From Pseudanabaena sp. UWO311 (GTDB lineage Bacteria; Cyanobacteriota; Cyanobacteriia; Pseudanabaenales; Pseudanabaenaceae), in NCBI RefSeq assembly GCF_006937785.1, contig NZ_SJEE01000002.1:62001-126000 (forward strand): a stretch of 64,000 nucleotides of DNA, in the 5' to 3' direction. The notes under the pieces are model-generated. The model was not told the origin of the DNA, made no database searches, and saw nothing but the letters and a program-made list of their open reading frames with translations. Within the stretch, counting starts at the first letter, position 1. The number at the start of each line of letters is the position of its first letter. Shown here in pieces: positions 8,433 through 16,926 of the stretch. Position numbers and translations under genes: made by a program.

Positions 8433-9323
8433 ATGCCTTACTCAGCAGAAATTAGTCGCCGACAACCTAGTTGTTTCCTCTTTCTCATCGATCAATCTGG
8501 ATCGATGGCGGATGCATTTTCTAACAATAGTGCTAGCAAAGGGACAGCGAAAGGAGCAAATGAAAGCTTACATAAAACTAGTGAACCGATTCAGAAAGCG
8601 CAAGCTGTTGCTGATGCAGTAAATCGTTTGCTGGACTCTCTCGGACAAAGATGCGTCAAAGGTAACGAAATTTATGATTACTTTGATGTTGGCGTAATTG
8701 GTTACAACAGTGAAGTTACATCAGCTCTGAATGGGCTTGCTGGTGATAATGCGATCGCACCGATCGGCAAAATTTATGAAAATCCGTCAGAGTTAGAAAA
8801 ACGTGCCCAAAAACTACCTGATGGCATGGGTGGTTTAGTTGAAGTCTACAATGACTTTCCCATTTGGTTTAAGCCGATCGCTAGTGGCGGGACAGCCATG
8901 TGTAGTGTATTTGCACTAGCTCGAATTTTGCTGGAGGACTGGATTGAGAAACATCCCAATAGCTATCCACCCACGATTATCAACATCACAGATGGCGAGT
9001 CTACCGATGGTGACCCGACAGAAGAAGCGATTAATCTCAAAAAATTGAGTACTTCTGACGGTTCGGTTCTGCTCTATAACATTCATCTATCTGCTGAGTA
9101 TACGCAGCCAGTATCTTTTCCCAATACGGCGGAAGTATTGAGTGACCCCTATGCCCGTTTAATGTTTGATCTATCTAGCCCTCTGCCTTATGCTGCGCAG
9201 AAAGCTGCTGAAAAAGAAGGCTATAAGATTACACCTGATGCTAGAGCCTTCATGTTTAATGCTGATCCTGTAAAGCTAATTCAGTTTCTTGATATTGGTA
9301 CACGTACCGAGAATTTGCGATAA
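8433..9323 (+). CDS. VWA domain protein (TerY-like)
   Basis: The 296-aa protein is a single VWA domain with large loops. MIDAS residues are D20, S22 and S24 in LIDQSGSM, the Thr in SGGTAMCS and the Asp in NITDGESTDGD. The layout, with DYFDVGVIGY and a late Asp-rich strand, recalls the TerY-type VWA proteins found with kinases and phosphatases. No signal peptide is visible. It is divergent from the cyclase-receiver-VWA-FHA group, with a 297-bp shared upstream region, and may be a second metal-dependent adaptor of the same system. It ends in a hairpin terminator shared with rlpA. Confidence 0.85.
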   Translation: MPYSAEISRRQPSCFLFLIDQSGSMADAFSNNSASKGTAKGANESLHKTSEPIQKAQAVADAVNRLLDSLGQRCVKGNEIYDYFDVGVIGYNSEVTSALNGLAGDNAIAPIGKIYENPSELEKRAQKLPDGMGGLVEVYNDFPIWFKPIASGGTAMCSVFALARILLEDWIEKHPNSYPPTIINITDGESTDGDPTEEAINLKKLSTSDGSVLLYNIHLSAEYTQPVSFPNTAEVLSDPYARLMFDLSSPLPYAAQKAAEKEGYKITPDARAFMFNADPVKLIQFLDIGTRTENLR

Positions 9324-9352
9324 AAAAGGCGGCGCATCGCGCCGCCTTTTTT
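9322..9352. terminator. Bidirectional hairpin terminator
   Basis: Perfect 14-bp arms (9322-9335, 9339-9352) surround the loop ATC. The stem GGCGGCGC has A6 before it and T6 after it. It separates the convergent VWA and rlpA genes and overlaps the last base or bases of both. Confidence 0.85.
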
Positions 9353-10176
9353 TAATTGTTCACTACCAATACTGTCGCAGTGATTGGGACAACACCTACT
9401 TCATCGCTATTGAGGGCGATCGCAGCTGCGTGGGACAAATCGAGATTGCGATTGCCTACATAGGGCCCGCGATCATTGATTCTTACAACCACTGACTTCC
9501 CATTTTGCTGGTTAGTAACTTTAAGATAGGTGTCAAAGGGCAAGCTAGGATGAGCCGCTGTGAAATCTTGCTGTTCAAACTGCTCACCTGAAGCCGTCTG
9601 TCTACCTTGAAAATACGGACCATACCAAGAAGCAATACCATCAATCTGCTCTCCAGTCGGAGCTAGTCGATACATTTGTTTTTGAGCTTCGACTAAAGTT
9701 AGCGGCTCTACTCCTGCGCTAACTCGTAAGTTATTAATCCATTGAGTTAACTTTAAAGAAGGATTAACATCCTCTGATTTGGGGATTTTAAATAAGATCA
9801 CATTTTTGTATTTACCAATATATTCACCATTTAATGCCACTGCTTCTAGGAGATTTGGATCGAAGTCTGTAGCATTCATCGTAATCGAAAGTTGGGCTGC
9901 TGCGATTAAGGCTTTTGGCAAATCTTTAACCAAAAATGTTGGTTGATTATTCACCGTGATTGTCCATTCGTTGGTAGATTTTGATCGAAATTCGATCACA
10001 TATTTAGCTTTTTTGGATTCTAATAAATAATTACTTTCAAAAGATTGATCTTGATTAATTATGGGAGAATTATAATTGATTGGTTGATTAAAAGTATTAG
10101 TTACAATTTTCGGTGAAGACGCACCAGATATAAGCGAGACCAAAGGAATCGCCCAAAGAGCAGATGATGTAGACAT
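9352..10176 (-). CDS. rlpA: RlpA family septal/peptidoglycan-associated protein
   Basis: The 274-residue protein starts with a hydrophobic secretion signal (about residues 5-20) but shows no lipobox cysteine. An uncharacterised N-terminal part (25-170) is followed by a double-psi beta-barrel of the RlpA type (about 180-270). The latter is recognised by GIASWYGPYFQGRQTASGE, FDTYLKVTN and INDRGPYV, with the catalytic-type Asp at 235. RlpA proteins bind denuded glycan at division sites, and some are lytic transglycosylases. The product should act in the periplasm. No SPOR domain is present. The upstream leader has a small inverted repeat (10225-10233 with 10244-10252). Confidence 0.88.
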   Translation of the reverse strand: MSTSSALWAIPLVSLISGASSPKIVTNTFNQPINYNSPIINQDQSFESNYLLESKKAKYVIEFRSKSTNEWTITVNNQPTFLVKDLPKALIAAAQLSITMNATDFDPNLLEAVALNGEYIGKYKNVILFKIPKSEDVNPSLKLTQWINNLRVSAGVEPLTLVEAQKQMYRLAPTGEQIDGIASWYGPYFQGRQTASGEQFEQQDFTAAHPSLPFDTYLKVTNQQNGKSVVVRINDRGPYVGNRNLDLSHAAAIALNSDEVGVVPITATVLVVNN

Positions 10177-10619
10177 AGTTTTTAGAGGTTAAGCAACAAA
10201 GATGTTTTGTAGGCAATAGCTGAAAAATAAGCATTGTAAAAGTTGCTTATTTAGTAGGGATAAAAAAATAAATTAGTAGTTAACATAGTTAAAGTTGAAA
10301 TTCAAGATACTTAATATGTGAAATTTAAAATTAATTTAAAAGTAGTAGCCGTTTTTAAACTACGATATTAGTGGGGATCATAAATCATCCTTGAGAAAGA
10401 GATAGAACTATTAGCATCTAATTTGACAAAAAAATTCAGAAAAAACTTTGATCACTATCGGTATAAGTGGGATAGTTACCCGATTATTGATAAGATTTGC
10501 GATCGCTAATTTAAATATATACACATTAATTTTGTGAGCTAAATCCCTTTTTTACCTGAGGATATGTGAGTAATTTCAAGGAAATAGTTGCTTTTTTAAT
10601 TTATTACTTTTGTTTAGTC
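10177..10619. other. AT-rich gap upstream of rlpA, no gene seen
   Basis: These 443 bases are strongly AT-rich and have no plausible reading frame. The only structure seen is a 9-bp inverted repeat (AAATAAGCA, 10225-10233, with its complement at 10244-10252) about 50 bases before the rlpA start. I looked for conserved riboswitch blocks such as those of the ydaO type and did not see them. Promoters for rlpA must lie here, but no convincing -35/-10 pair stands out. Confidence 0.4.
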
Positions 10620-10666
10620 AAAAAAATATGAGAGGCGCTGCATAGCAACGCCTCTCATATTTTTTT
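10620..10666. repeat. Variable-arm hairpin (one C-A mismatch)
   Basis: Arms 10620-10641 and 10645-10666 pair over 22 positions with a single C-A mismatch and the loop ATA. The conserved tail GTTTTGAT follows. It lies in the 736-bp gap between the J-domain gene and rlpA, both on the minus strand. Confidence 0.8.
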
Positions 10667-10843
10667 GTTTTGATAACTCGGGCGACAGCTCTAAGTCAAG
10701 CTATTTTGCTGATGTTTGCTCAATTTTTTATCGCTAGTGTATTCAAATGTCTCGGATAATTCCTCTATAGCGTGGATTGCTAACTAAAACTTGGCGATGC
10801 CCGCTATTTTTATTTTTTACGCAATAATACAAATTCAAAGCCC

Positions 10844-10882
10844 AAAAGAGAGTTGCAGCGCAGAGCGCCGCAACTCTCTTTT
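10844..10882. terminator. Variable-arm hairpin after the J-domain gene
   Basis: Arms 10844-10861 and 10865-10882 are 18 bp with one A-C mismatch and the loop AGA. It lies 31-69 bases past the stop of the minus-strand J-domain gene and, on that strand, ends in a T run, so it may terminate that gene. The arm GAGAGTTGC is shared with a decayed copy near 61665. Confidence 0.7.
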
Positions 10883-10912
10883 TTTGAAAAGTCTCACTTT
10901 GCGAGGCTTTTC

Positions 10913-11800
10913 TTATGAGTGAACTGAGCCATTAGGCATCGTTGCTCCTTTGAAATTTACATTCGTTAGTTTGACCATAACCTTCTCACCAAAACCAACT
11001 TTTGCGCCGCTTAAATCTGCGCCGCTTAAATCTGCGCCACTCAAGTCTGCACCAATTAAATTAGCTCCGCGTAAATCTGCATTTTGCAAATTAGCTTGAA
11101 ATAAATTAGCCCGAAACAAATTAGCACCTTGCAGATTTGCTCCTTGAAAATTGACACGGTGCAAGAAAGCATCGGTCAAGTCAGCATTACTGAGATTGGC
11201 ATAGCTAAGATTACGTCCCTCTAAATACTTTTCGCGCAGATTCGCACCCCTAAAATCGGCTCCAGTTAAATCAGGCTTTTGTGATTTTGGTGAAGCTTGA
11301 GCAGGTTCTTGCGGTTTACTATGCGACTCGGGTTGAGGATTGGCTTGATTGCTGGTTTGATGACGGGACTGCGAAGATTGGTAAGACTGATAGGATTGGT
11401 AGGTCTGAGATTGATATTGTGATTGATGAGGACGATAACGTTCAGAAGATTGTTCTGAAGATTTTTGTTGTGCTTGATATGTGCTTTGATGAGCGCTCTG
11501 GTACTTGCTTTGATATTTGGTTTGGTGTTGGTGATATTGCCGATTAGTTTGGTTTGTAGTTTGATACGAAGATTTGGCTTGTGAATTGGATACTTTCTGT
11601 TCTACAGCCTTGCGTAAACTATCCCTTGCGTGGTTAATTTCTTTCAGCTTTTCTTGAGCTTGCAATTGCTGTTGCACATTCTCTCTGGGAATGCGATCAG
11701 GATGCCATAGCAAAGCTAGCGCTTTATAAGCTTTATTGACATCTTCTAAAGTTGCGTTAGATGTCAAACCTAGAAGTTTGTAGCAGTGATCGATTTGCAT
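10913..11800 (-). CDS. J-domain protein fused to pentapeptide repeats
   Basis: The 295-aa protein has three parts. Residues 1-67 form a DnaJ J-domain with the HPD motif at 33-35 (LLWHPDR), which stimulates Hsp70 ATPase. Residues 75-170 are a Gln/Ser/Tyr/His-rich low-complexity linker with SYQ/YQS repeats. Residues about 178-285 are pentapeptide repeats (A-N/D-L-x-x, for example ADLSGADLSGADL), expected to fold as a right-handed beta helix. There is no Gly/Phe or zinc-finger region, so it is not a canonical DnaJ but a specialised co-chaperone. A very similar gene plan is known from other cyanobacteria. Client and partner are unknown. Confidence 0.88.
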   Translation of the reverse strand: MQIDHCYKLLGLTSNATLEDVNKAYKALALLWHPDRIPRENVQQQLQAQEKLKEINHARDSLRKAVEQKVSNSQAKSSYQTTNQTNRQYHQHQTKYQSKYQSAHQSTYQAQQKSSEQSSERYRPHQSQYQSQTYQSYQSYQSSQSRHQTSNQANPQPESHSKPQEPAQASPKSQKPDLTGADFRGANLREKYLEGRNLSYANLSNADLTDAFLHRVNFQGANLQGANLFRANLFQANLQNADLRGANLIGADLSGADLSGADLSGAKVGFGEKVMVKLTNVNFKGATMPNGSVHS

Positions 11801-11907
11801 ATTTTTCGATTCCTCAGCACCAGAGTTTTTTAGTTTAAGCTGACAATCGATCCCAAGTGTATCAAAACAACCAAGTCAAGACCCATTGCGTAAATTTAAT
11901 TAATTTT

Positions 11908-13017
11908 TTAAGTTGTTGAGGTGGGCGGTGCAGCCTCAGCAACTATTCCTAAGTAATCACAGATCGCTTGATTAATCGTTGCCTCACCATGCATATCTAA
12001 CTGATCTGCATTTGCCATGTCGGGAGCTTGAGGGGGCACATTTAAAAATGACCAGTCACCTGCATAAAACTCTTGAGGCGAAATAATCAAATGCTCAGCG
12101 TAGTTTTTCACCCCAGAAATTAGAGTTTCTGCTTCTAAAAAACCTTCACGAGTGAGGCAAACTAAAGGAATACCAACTCGCAAAGCTTCAGCTAATGTGC
12201 CGTACCCAGGTTTAGTGACGAGCCGATCGCACACTACCATCAGATCAACAGGACGGAGTCGATCGCAATTAGCTTTAGTCAGATTTGGCAAATCAGGAGC
12301 ATCTCGATCAAAGGTGACAAATTGCCAGTCAGGGAAATTGGCAAGGTTTTGATAAGGAATAGATTGCAGGCTCAGCCCACCAAAAGTAAGCAGTGCTGTC
12401 GGGCGATCGCTATCTAAATTAAATTTATTAAGTAAATATTCCGCTGAATACTTAGGCTTTGCGCCAGTTAGCCCCACATCTTCTATGTTAGAAAAGCAGC
12501 TCATCGGTTCGGCAAAAGGTAAGCGAAACAGGCGATCGCAATGACTGTAAGTTTCTGACAGGCGATCCGCCATTTCGATAAACTTGCCACCCCAATCACG
12601 ATAAATAAAATCCCAGCCAAAATTTCCTGCCATCCAACAAGGGATTTTGGCGGCTTTGGCAATCTCTGCAACCATTGGCGGAATATCCCCGAATATCAAA
12701 TCCACTTGATTTTCTTGGAGAAACTTGACTTCAGCTTCAATCAAATCTGCTTGCTGTTCGCGAATTTGTTGCCATGCATCAAAAGTAGCCTCGCGATCAA
12801 CTTGCAAGCTATCAATTTGAATTACGCCCACATCAAACACACGCGGATGATAAATAAAATCGCCTTCTATATACTCCTCCAATAACCAACGTGGAGCCGT
12901 CGTCGCAATAATTAATTTAATATCAGGCGATCGCTGTTGCAGTTCGGCAAGGACGGCCGCAGTGCGGGTGGCATGACCAAAACCATGGTTGGTAATTGCA
13001 GTATATAAAGTGGGCAT
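11908..13017 (-). CDS. GT-B fold glycosyltransferase-like protein
   Basis: The 369-residue protein starts with TAITNHGFGHATRTAAVL, the glycine/histidine loop typical of MurG-like GT-B enzymes and of the N-terminal domain of L-arabinokinase-type proteins. The second Rossmann half contains TALLTFGGLS, and MVVCDRLVTKPGYGTLAEAL is typical of the nucleotide-sugar binding helix. Substrate cannot be read from the sequence. It lies 18 bp downstream of the EamA transporter gene on the same strand, so the two are probably co-transcribed. No membrane segment is seen. Confidence 0.75.
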   Translation of the reverse strand: MPTLYTAITNHGFGHATRTAAVLAELQQRSPDIKLIIATTAPRWLLEEYIEGDFIYHPRVFDVGVIQIDSLQVDREATFDAWQQIREQQADLIEAEVKFLQENQVDLIFGDIPPMVAEIAKAAKIPCWMAGNFGWDFIYRDWGGKFIEMADRLSETYSHCDRLFRLPFAEPMSCFSNIEDVGLTGAKPKYSAEYLLNKFNLDSDRPTALLTFGGLSLQSIPYQNLANFPDWQFVTFDRDAPDLPNLTKANCDRLRPVDLMVVCDRLVTKPGYGTLAEALRVGIPLVCLTREGFLEAETLISGVKNYAEHLIISPQEFYAGDWSFLNVPPQAPDMANADQLDMHGEATINQAICDYLGIVAEAAPPTSTT

Positions 13018-13035
13018 AGAGCTTTTTCTGATTTT

Positions 13036-14103
13036 TCAATCGCGCATACGCGATTCATTGACAGGCTGCTGCAAAACTGGTAGAGCTGAACTAACTACAG
13101 CTTGCTCAGTTGCAGGCAAAATGTTAGTCCTAGAAAAATCTCCAGTTTCTTCTTCATTACCATCTTGCCCTGCCCCGCGCATACTGACAAGATAAATGCT
13201 GCTCAAAGTCAAAATCACGCCAATCCATTGCACCAGAGTCAAATGCTCACCCAAAAAAAGACTACTAAACATGAGCGCAAAGACTGGTGTTGAGAAGGTC
13301 AAGGCGCTCAAGGTGGTCAAGCTACCTGAAGATGCAAAAAAGAAAAATAATCCATAGGCGATCGCGCTGCCCATAATCGCCATATATGCCATGCCGAACC
13401 AACCCCAAGCACTCAAGTCTTGCCATTGATTTTGTTCAATTTGAGTGGATAGAAATAATAAAGGCAAACCACCAATAATCATATGCCAACCCGTCGCCAT
13501 CACGGGATCTGCATAGCGAACCACAGGACGAATCAAAATTGTCCCGATCGCCATTGATAATGATGCACCGAGCATAAACCATTCACCGAGCGTAAATACT
13601 CCTGCTTCTAAAACCGTTGCAAAATCCCCTGCGAGCAAAGCTGTCATCAATTCTGCTGGTAACCCAATTAAACCAATTCCCACTATGCCGACAAATAGCC
13701 CAAGCGTTGCACCAATCCCAATTCTCTCTTTATATAAAACCGCAGCCATCACTGCCACAGCGAGAGGTTGAGAATCGATCAGTAAGGAGCCAAGCCCTGC
13801 ATTAGTTCGTACTAAACCTTGTGCCAAAAAGCCCTGAAACATCGCGCCATCAACTAATGCAAACAAACTAATCCATAACCAAGCTTGCCAACCTTTGGGC
13901 TGCTGTCTCCCAAAATAAGCCGCACCTAAAACCAGCAATATTCCTGCGGGAATCAATCGCACTGCTGCCATGAACATTGGGCTAGTCTGAGGCAGCAATG
14001 CTTTCATCACCACCATCGCTGTACCCCAAAGGAAAAATGGTGCAATTATTAGAGGGGACTGACGAGTTAGCCCAGAGGTACTAGCTGGTGTAGATGTCTG
14101 CAT
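13036..14103 (-). CDS. EamA family (drug/metabolite) transporter
   Basis: The product has about ten hydrophobic helices in two homologous halves, as in EamA/DMT exporters. Examples are LIIAPFFLWGTAMVVMKAL in the first helix and the second-half start FMLGASLSMAIGTILIRPVV. I chose the ATG at 14103 (MQTSTPAST) over an upstream TTG at 14130 because the latter has no ribosome site. It is an inner-membrane exporter of unknown substrate. The C-terminal 40 residues are polar and cytoplasmic. The glycosyltransferase-like gene follows 18 bp downstream. Confidence 0.85.
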   Translation of the reverse strand: MQTSTPASTSGLTRQSPLIIAPFFLWGTAMVVMKALLPQTSPMFMAAVRLIPAGILLVLGAAYFGRQQPKGWQAWLWISLFALVDGAMFQGFLAQGLVRTNAGLGSLLIDSQPLAVAVMAAVLYKERIGIGATLGLFVGIVGIGLIGLPAELMTALLAGDFATVLEAGVFTLGEWFMLGASLSMAIGTILIRPVVRYADPVMATGWHMIIGGLPLLFLSTQIEQNQWQDLSAWGWFGMAYMAIMGSAIAYGLFFFFASSGSLTTLSALTFSTPVFALMFSSLFLGEHLTLVQWIGVILTLSSIYLVSMRGAGQDGNEEETGDFSRTNILPATEQAVVSSALPVLQQPVNESRMRD

Positions 14104-14193
14104 ATTGTAGTTGTTAGATAGGAATTGCAAATTTTGCTTGCGAACATGCTTATAGCTGTCGCTAGTCTTAAAAGGGCTTTACTCTCAAACCTG

Positions 14194-14248
14194 AACCAAG
14201 AAATTTTTGAAAGTGGTGCGAAGCACCACTTTCAAAAATTTCTTGGTT
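14194..14248. repeat. Variable-arm hairpin, 26-bp perfect arms
   Basis: Arms 14194-14219 and 14223-14248 match perfectly around the loop GAA. TATAGC at 14151 and a degenerate GCTGTC at about 14264 may be the ends of a larger unit. It lies between the divergent EamA and HU genes, so it is not a terminator of either. Confidence 0.82.
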
Positions 14249-14270
14249 TACTTGAACAGAAATTGCTGTC

Positions 14271-14309
14271 AAAAGCATGAGGTGGCGCGAAGCGTTGCCT
14301 CATGCTTTT
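14271..14309. repeat. Variable-arm hairpin with three G-T pairs
   Basis: Arms 14271-14288 and 14292-14309 pair over 18 positions. Three adjacent pairs are G-T wobbles, and the loop is GAA. The tail TTGGGTTTTGAT follows. This is the second of three hairpins in the EamA-HU gap. Confidence 0.75.
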
Positions 14310-14392
14310 TGGGTTTTGATAAGAAACATTAACAATATTATCTCGATCAAAAACCAGTATTTTGAATCATTGCCAACAAATCGCCTAAGAAT

Positions 14393-14427
14393 CCATCAAA
14401 AGGAATGCATCGCGCTCTTTTTGATGG
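14393..14427. repeat. Diverged variable-arm hairpin
   Basis: Arms 14393-14408 and 14412-14427 (outer sequence CCATCAAAA) pair over 16 positions with two G-T wobbles and one A-C mismatch. The loop is ATC. This looks like an older, partly decayed copy upstream of the HU gene. Confidence 0.6.
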
Positions 14428-14782
14428 TCATACTAGTGGGGCATGTTCTTGGGATTCAGGAATTTATCACAAAAACTTGAACTTTTGTGAAGTGCTTGCC
14501 CTGTAAGCGTTACACTAATTTGATTTGAAAGTAAAATCCTGAAATGCTTGCAGCAAGAGCTTTTCAGCGTTTCAACAAAGAATTGTGGCAATAAGTATTT
14601 AAAAAAAACTGCTCAAATCCCTATAAATTAATCGTTGTGTATATACACAAGTGGCAAGTTGCTATTAGAATGATCAAACAGAAGTCATAGTCAGTGCGGC
14701 TTCCACAAAAAGCGATCGCACAAATATTTCTTTGACATTAAACTCGTACTCACAAATCATCTCTATATATAAGGGGAAACCT
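14428..14782. promoter_or_regulatory. Upstream region of the HU gene
   Basis: About 355 bases between the last hairpin and the HU start hold no reading frame. The region contains HU transcription signals by position, but I cannot pin down a single promoter. A clear ribosome site AAGGGG lies at 14771-14776, 6 bases before the ATG. Confidence 0.4.
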
Positions 14783-15082
14783 ATGAACAAAGGTGAACTA
14801 GTTGATGCTATTGCTAAAAAAGCTGCCGAAAAGGGCTTGTCAGTCAATAAAAAGACTGCCGACGAAGTCCTCTCTGCAACGCTTGAAGTAATCATCGATA
14901 CTGTAGCTGGCGGAGACAAAGTAACTTTGGTTGGATTTGGCTCCTTTGAAGCTCGCGATCGCAAAGCCCGCGAAGGTCGCAACCCTAAGACTGGCGAAAA
15001 GATGGAAATCCCTGCAACTAAGGTTCCTGCCTTCTCTGCTGGTAAGTCCTTCAAAGAACAAGTCAGCCCTCCTTCTGACTAA
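14783..15082 (+). CDS. hup: HU family DNA-binding protein
   Basis: The chosen ATG at 14783 has an AAGGGG ribosome site and gives 99 residues starting MNKGELVDAIA, the standard HU start. An upstream in-frame start would add 17 unrelated residues. The beta-arm GFGSFEARDRKAREGRNPKTG and the end PAFSAGKSFKEQV are typical. HU dimers bend and compact DNA with little sequence preference. It is a single gene with its own hairpin terminator right behind it. Confidence 0.96.
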   Translation: MNKGELVDAIAKKAAEKGLSVNKKTADEVLSATLEVIIDTVAGGDKVTLVGFGSFEARDRKAREGRNPKTGEKMEIPATKVPAFSAGKSFKEQVSPPSD

Positions 15083-15088
15083 TTCTTG

Positions 15089-15123
15089 AAAAAAGAGGAT
15101 GCGCTTAGCGCATCCTCTTTTTT
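15089..15123. terminator. Hairpin terminator of the HU gene
   Basis: Perfect 16-bp arms (15089-15104, 15108-15123) surround the loop TTA. The stem GAGGATGCGC has A6 before it and T6 after it. It begins 7 bases past the HU stop codon. Confidence 0.88.
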
Positions 15124-15189
15124 TATTCAAACTAAGAGGGTAAATACCGCACCGCTCTGCGGTGTGAGTAAATTTTAGTAAAAAAGAAT

Positions 15190-16114
15190 TTGATATCCCG
15201 TCCGCTTGCGGCGGGGTTATTCATTGAGCAAACCTTACTGCCGAATATCCCGCAAAAAATTGCGGTTTTTATTGAAGAAGTTGATAATCTGCTCAGTCTC
15301 AAATTTGATACTGATGGATTCTTTACTCTAATTAGATCATTGTATGAACGTGCTGCAGAGGAGCCTGAATATCTGCGTTTGACCTTTTCGGGTTAGCGAG
15401 CCTGTGGCGGTTTTGGCTGCAATTTTGGATTGGACGGGTGGGCAACCTTTTCTGAAGCAAAAACTCTTGACGCTTATTGCGGCGGCGGATGATTTGGGGC
15501 GATCGCCTGTTGAGCTTGTATAGCAAAAAAAGAGTTAGCTAGTACAAACCAAAATCCCAGAAGTGAGTTGCGGCGCTCCGCGCCGCAACTCACTTCTGGT
15601 TTTATGTCCTAAGCAAACCTTGCTTTGCTATAAGTGCGAGCGTGACTGAGGGGGTGATTGAGAATTGGGAAGCGCTGGATATTCCCGCGCATTTGAAGAC
15701 GATTAGAGATAGGATTTTGCTGAGTGATGAGAGGGGAAGAGGGCGGCTTTTGGGTTTGTATCAGCAGGTTTTGGATGGTGATGGTATTCCTGCGGATGAG
15801 AGTTATGACCAGATGCAGTTGTGGTTAACGGGTTTGGTGGTGAAGCTGGACAGACGGTTGATTGTTTACAATCAGATTTATGGGGCAGTGTTTAATCAGG
15901 CTTGGGTAAGTCGGGCGTTGGAAGATTTGCGTCCAAGTTTTTATGGTTCGGCTTTTCAGTCATGGCAGGGAGTGATGAGCAGAAGGAGTTATTTTTGTTG
16001 CGGGGTCAGGCTTTGGTGGATGCGGAAGCTTGGGCGAAGGGGAAGCGGTTGATTGATGAGGATGATCAGCTTTTTGCGCGATCGCCTATTCTTCTCAAAA
16101 CCAGCGATCTCTAG
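15190..16114 (+). pseudogene. Wrecked AAA-like ATPase (PF14516 type), with a hairpin element inside
   Basis: Three frames together resemble the C-terminal two thirds of cyanobacterial AAA-like ATPases. 15220-15396 reads IAVFIEEVDNLLSLKFD and LIRSLYERAAEEPEYLRLTF (Walker B-like part). After a stop, 15399-15530 reads ILDWTGGQPFLKQKLLTLI. After a 104-bp hairpin unit, 15634-15960 reads WEALDIPAHLKTIRDRIL, LLGLYQQVLDG and IYGAVFNQAWVSRALEDL. A frameshift then continues it as LLRGQALVDAEAWAKGK to 16114. The P-loop region is missing. Stops, a frameshift and the inserted element show it is dead. Exact edges are uncertain. Confidence 0.75.
15557..15599. repeat. Variable-arm hairpin inside the AAA pseudogene
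   Basis: Perfect 20-bp arms (15557-15576, 15580-15599) surround the loop TCC, with stem end GTTGCGGCGC. It is the centre of a unit bounded by TATAGC (15529-15534) and GCTATA (15627-15632) that splits the coding homology of the ATPase relic. Confidence 0.85.
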
Positions 16115-16153
16115 AGATTCTACTTTGTGGTTAACAAATTTGCGATCGCACAA

Positions 16154-16250
16154 CAGTAGTAGCATGTGTTAGCGCAGCATAATGCATTAATAAAAAACAT
16201 CAAAAACGTGCGTTACATTTTATTAACGCACGCTACAAAATCGGCGATCG
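16154..16250. repeat. Direct repeat, left copy, before the Uma2 gene
   Basis: A stretch of roughly 97 bases starting CAGTAGTAGCATGTGTTAG and ending in ATCGGCGATCG recurs, with a few changes, at 16927-17023 on the other side of the Uma2 gene. Each copy contains inverted segments around GTGCGTTAC and GTAACGCAC-like sequence. Confidence 0.8.
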
Positions 16251-16307
16251 CGCAGTTTCATTATTATTTGCTAAAATCTACATAACTAAGCTGTGAGCAG
16301 AAGTATC

Positions 16308-16907
16308 ATGCAAGCAACTATAACTGAAACAGAACAAGAACAAGAATCTCAAATTCATCTTTGGTCGTGCGCGGACTATCACCAAATGATTGAGGCGGGA
16401 GTTTTGGATGAGGATGATCGCGTAGAACTGTTGGAAGGAAAAATTGTTTGTATGAGTCCACAACGACCATTTCATGCAGCAAGTGTGCAACTTAGTAGTA
16501 GATTGCTATTTAAATTGCTAGGTGCTCGCGCCGAAATTCGCATACAGTTACCCGTGACATTAGGGAATGATTCTGAGCCAGAACCAGATATTGCTGTTGT
16601 TAGGTTTGAGAATCATGAATATTCCTTTAGACATCCTGAAGTATCTGATATTTATCTGTTGATAGAAGTTGCTGATTGGACTATCTCAAAAGATCGCAAG
16701 CAAAAAGCGCGTATTTATGGCAAACATCAAGTTTTAGAATATTGGATTCTCGATTTACAAAAGCGACAAGTTTACATTTTCCGTCAACCAGAGGATGGAA
16801 GCTATCGTGAAGAATTGATTTTGAATAGCGATGCTACTGCTACTATGCAAGCTTTTCCTGATGTGGCGATCGCTTTAGATGCTCTGTTTGCGATCGCGCA
16901 AAACTAA
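16308..16907 (+). CDS. Uma2 family (DUF820) restriction-like endonuclease
   Basis: I chose the ATG at 16308 (MQATITETEQEQ); a GTG at 16293 in the same frame would add five residues. The protein of about 199 aa shows the Uma2 order: DRVELLEGKIVCMSP, then the PD-(D/E)XK-like core PEPDIAVV, then IYLLIEVADWTISKDRKQKARIYG with the catalytic Glu and Lys region, then EYWILDLQKRQVYIFR. Uma2 proteins are very abundant in cyanobacteria, and their biological role is not settled. The gene is alone on its strand between two direct repeats, which suggests it moved as a cassette or that the repeats recombined around it. Confidence 0.9.
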   Translation: MQATITETEQEQESQIHLWSCADYHQMIEAGVLDEDDRVELLEGKIVCMSPQRPFHAASVQLSSRLLFKLLGARAEIRIQLPVTLGNDSEPEPDIAVVRFENHEYSFRHPEVSDIYLLIEVADWTISKDRKQKARIYGKHQVLEYWILDLQKRQVYIFRQPEDGSYREELILNSDATATMQAFPDVAIALDALFAIAQN

Positions 16908-16926
16908 TTTTGCTTATGCGATCGCC

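Noticed and set aside
10177-10619. Riboswitch upstream of rlpA (ydaO type considered because of cell-wall gene)
   Set aside because: The conserved purine-rich blocks expected of that riboswitch are not visible; only a weak 9-bp inverted repeat is present.
11281-11547. 88-codon plus-strand frame opposite the J-domain gene
   Set aside because: It is the antisense shadow of the Gln/Ser/Tyr-rich linker and has no ribosome site or protein-like composition.
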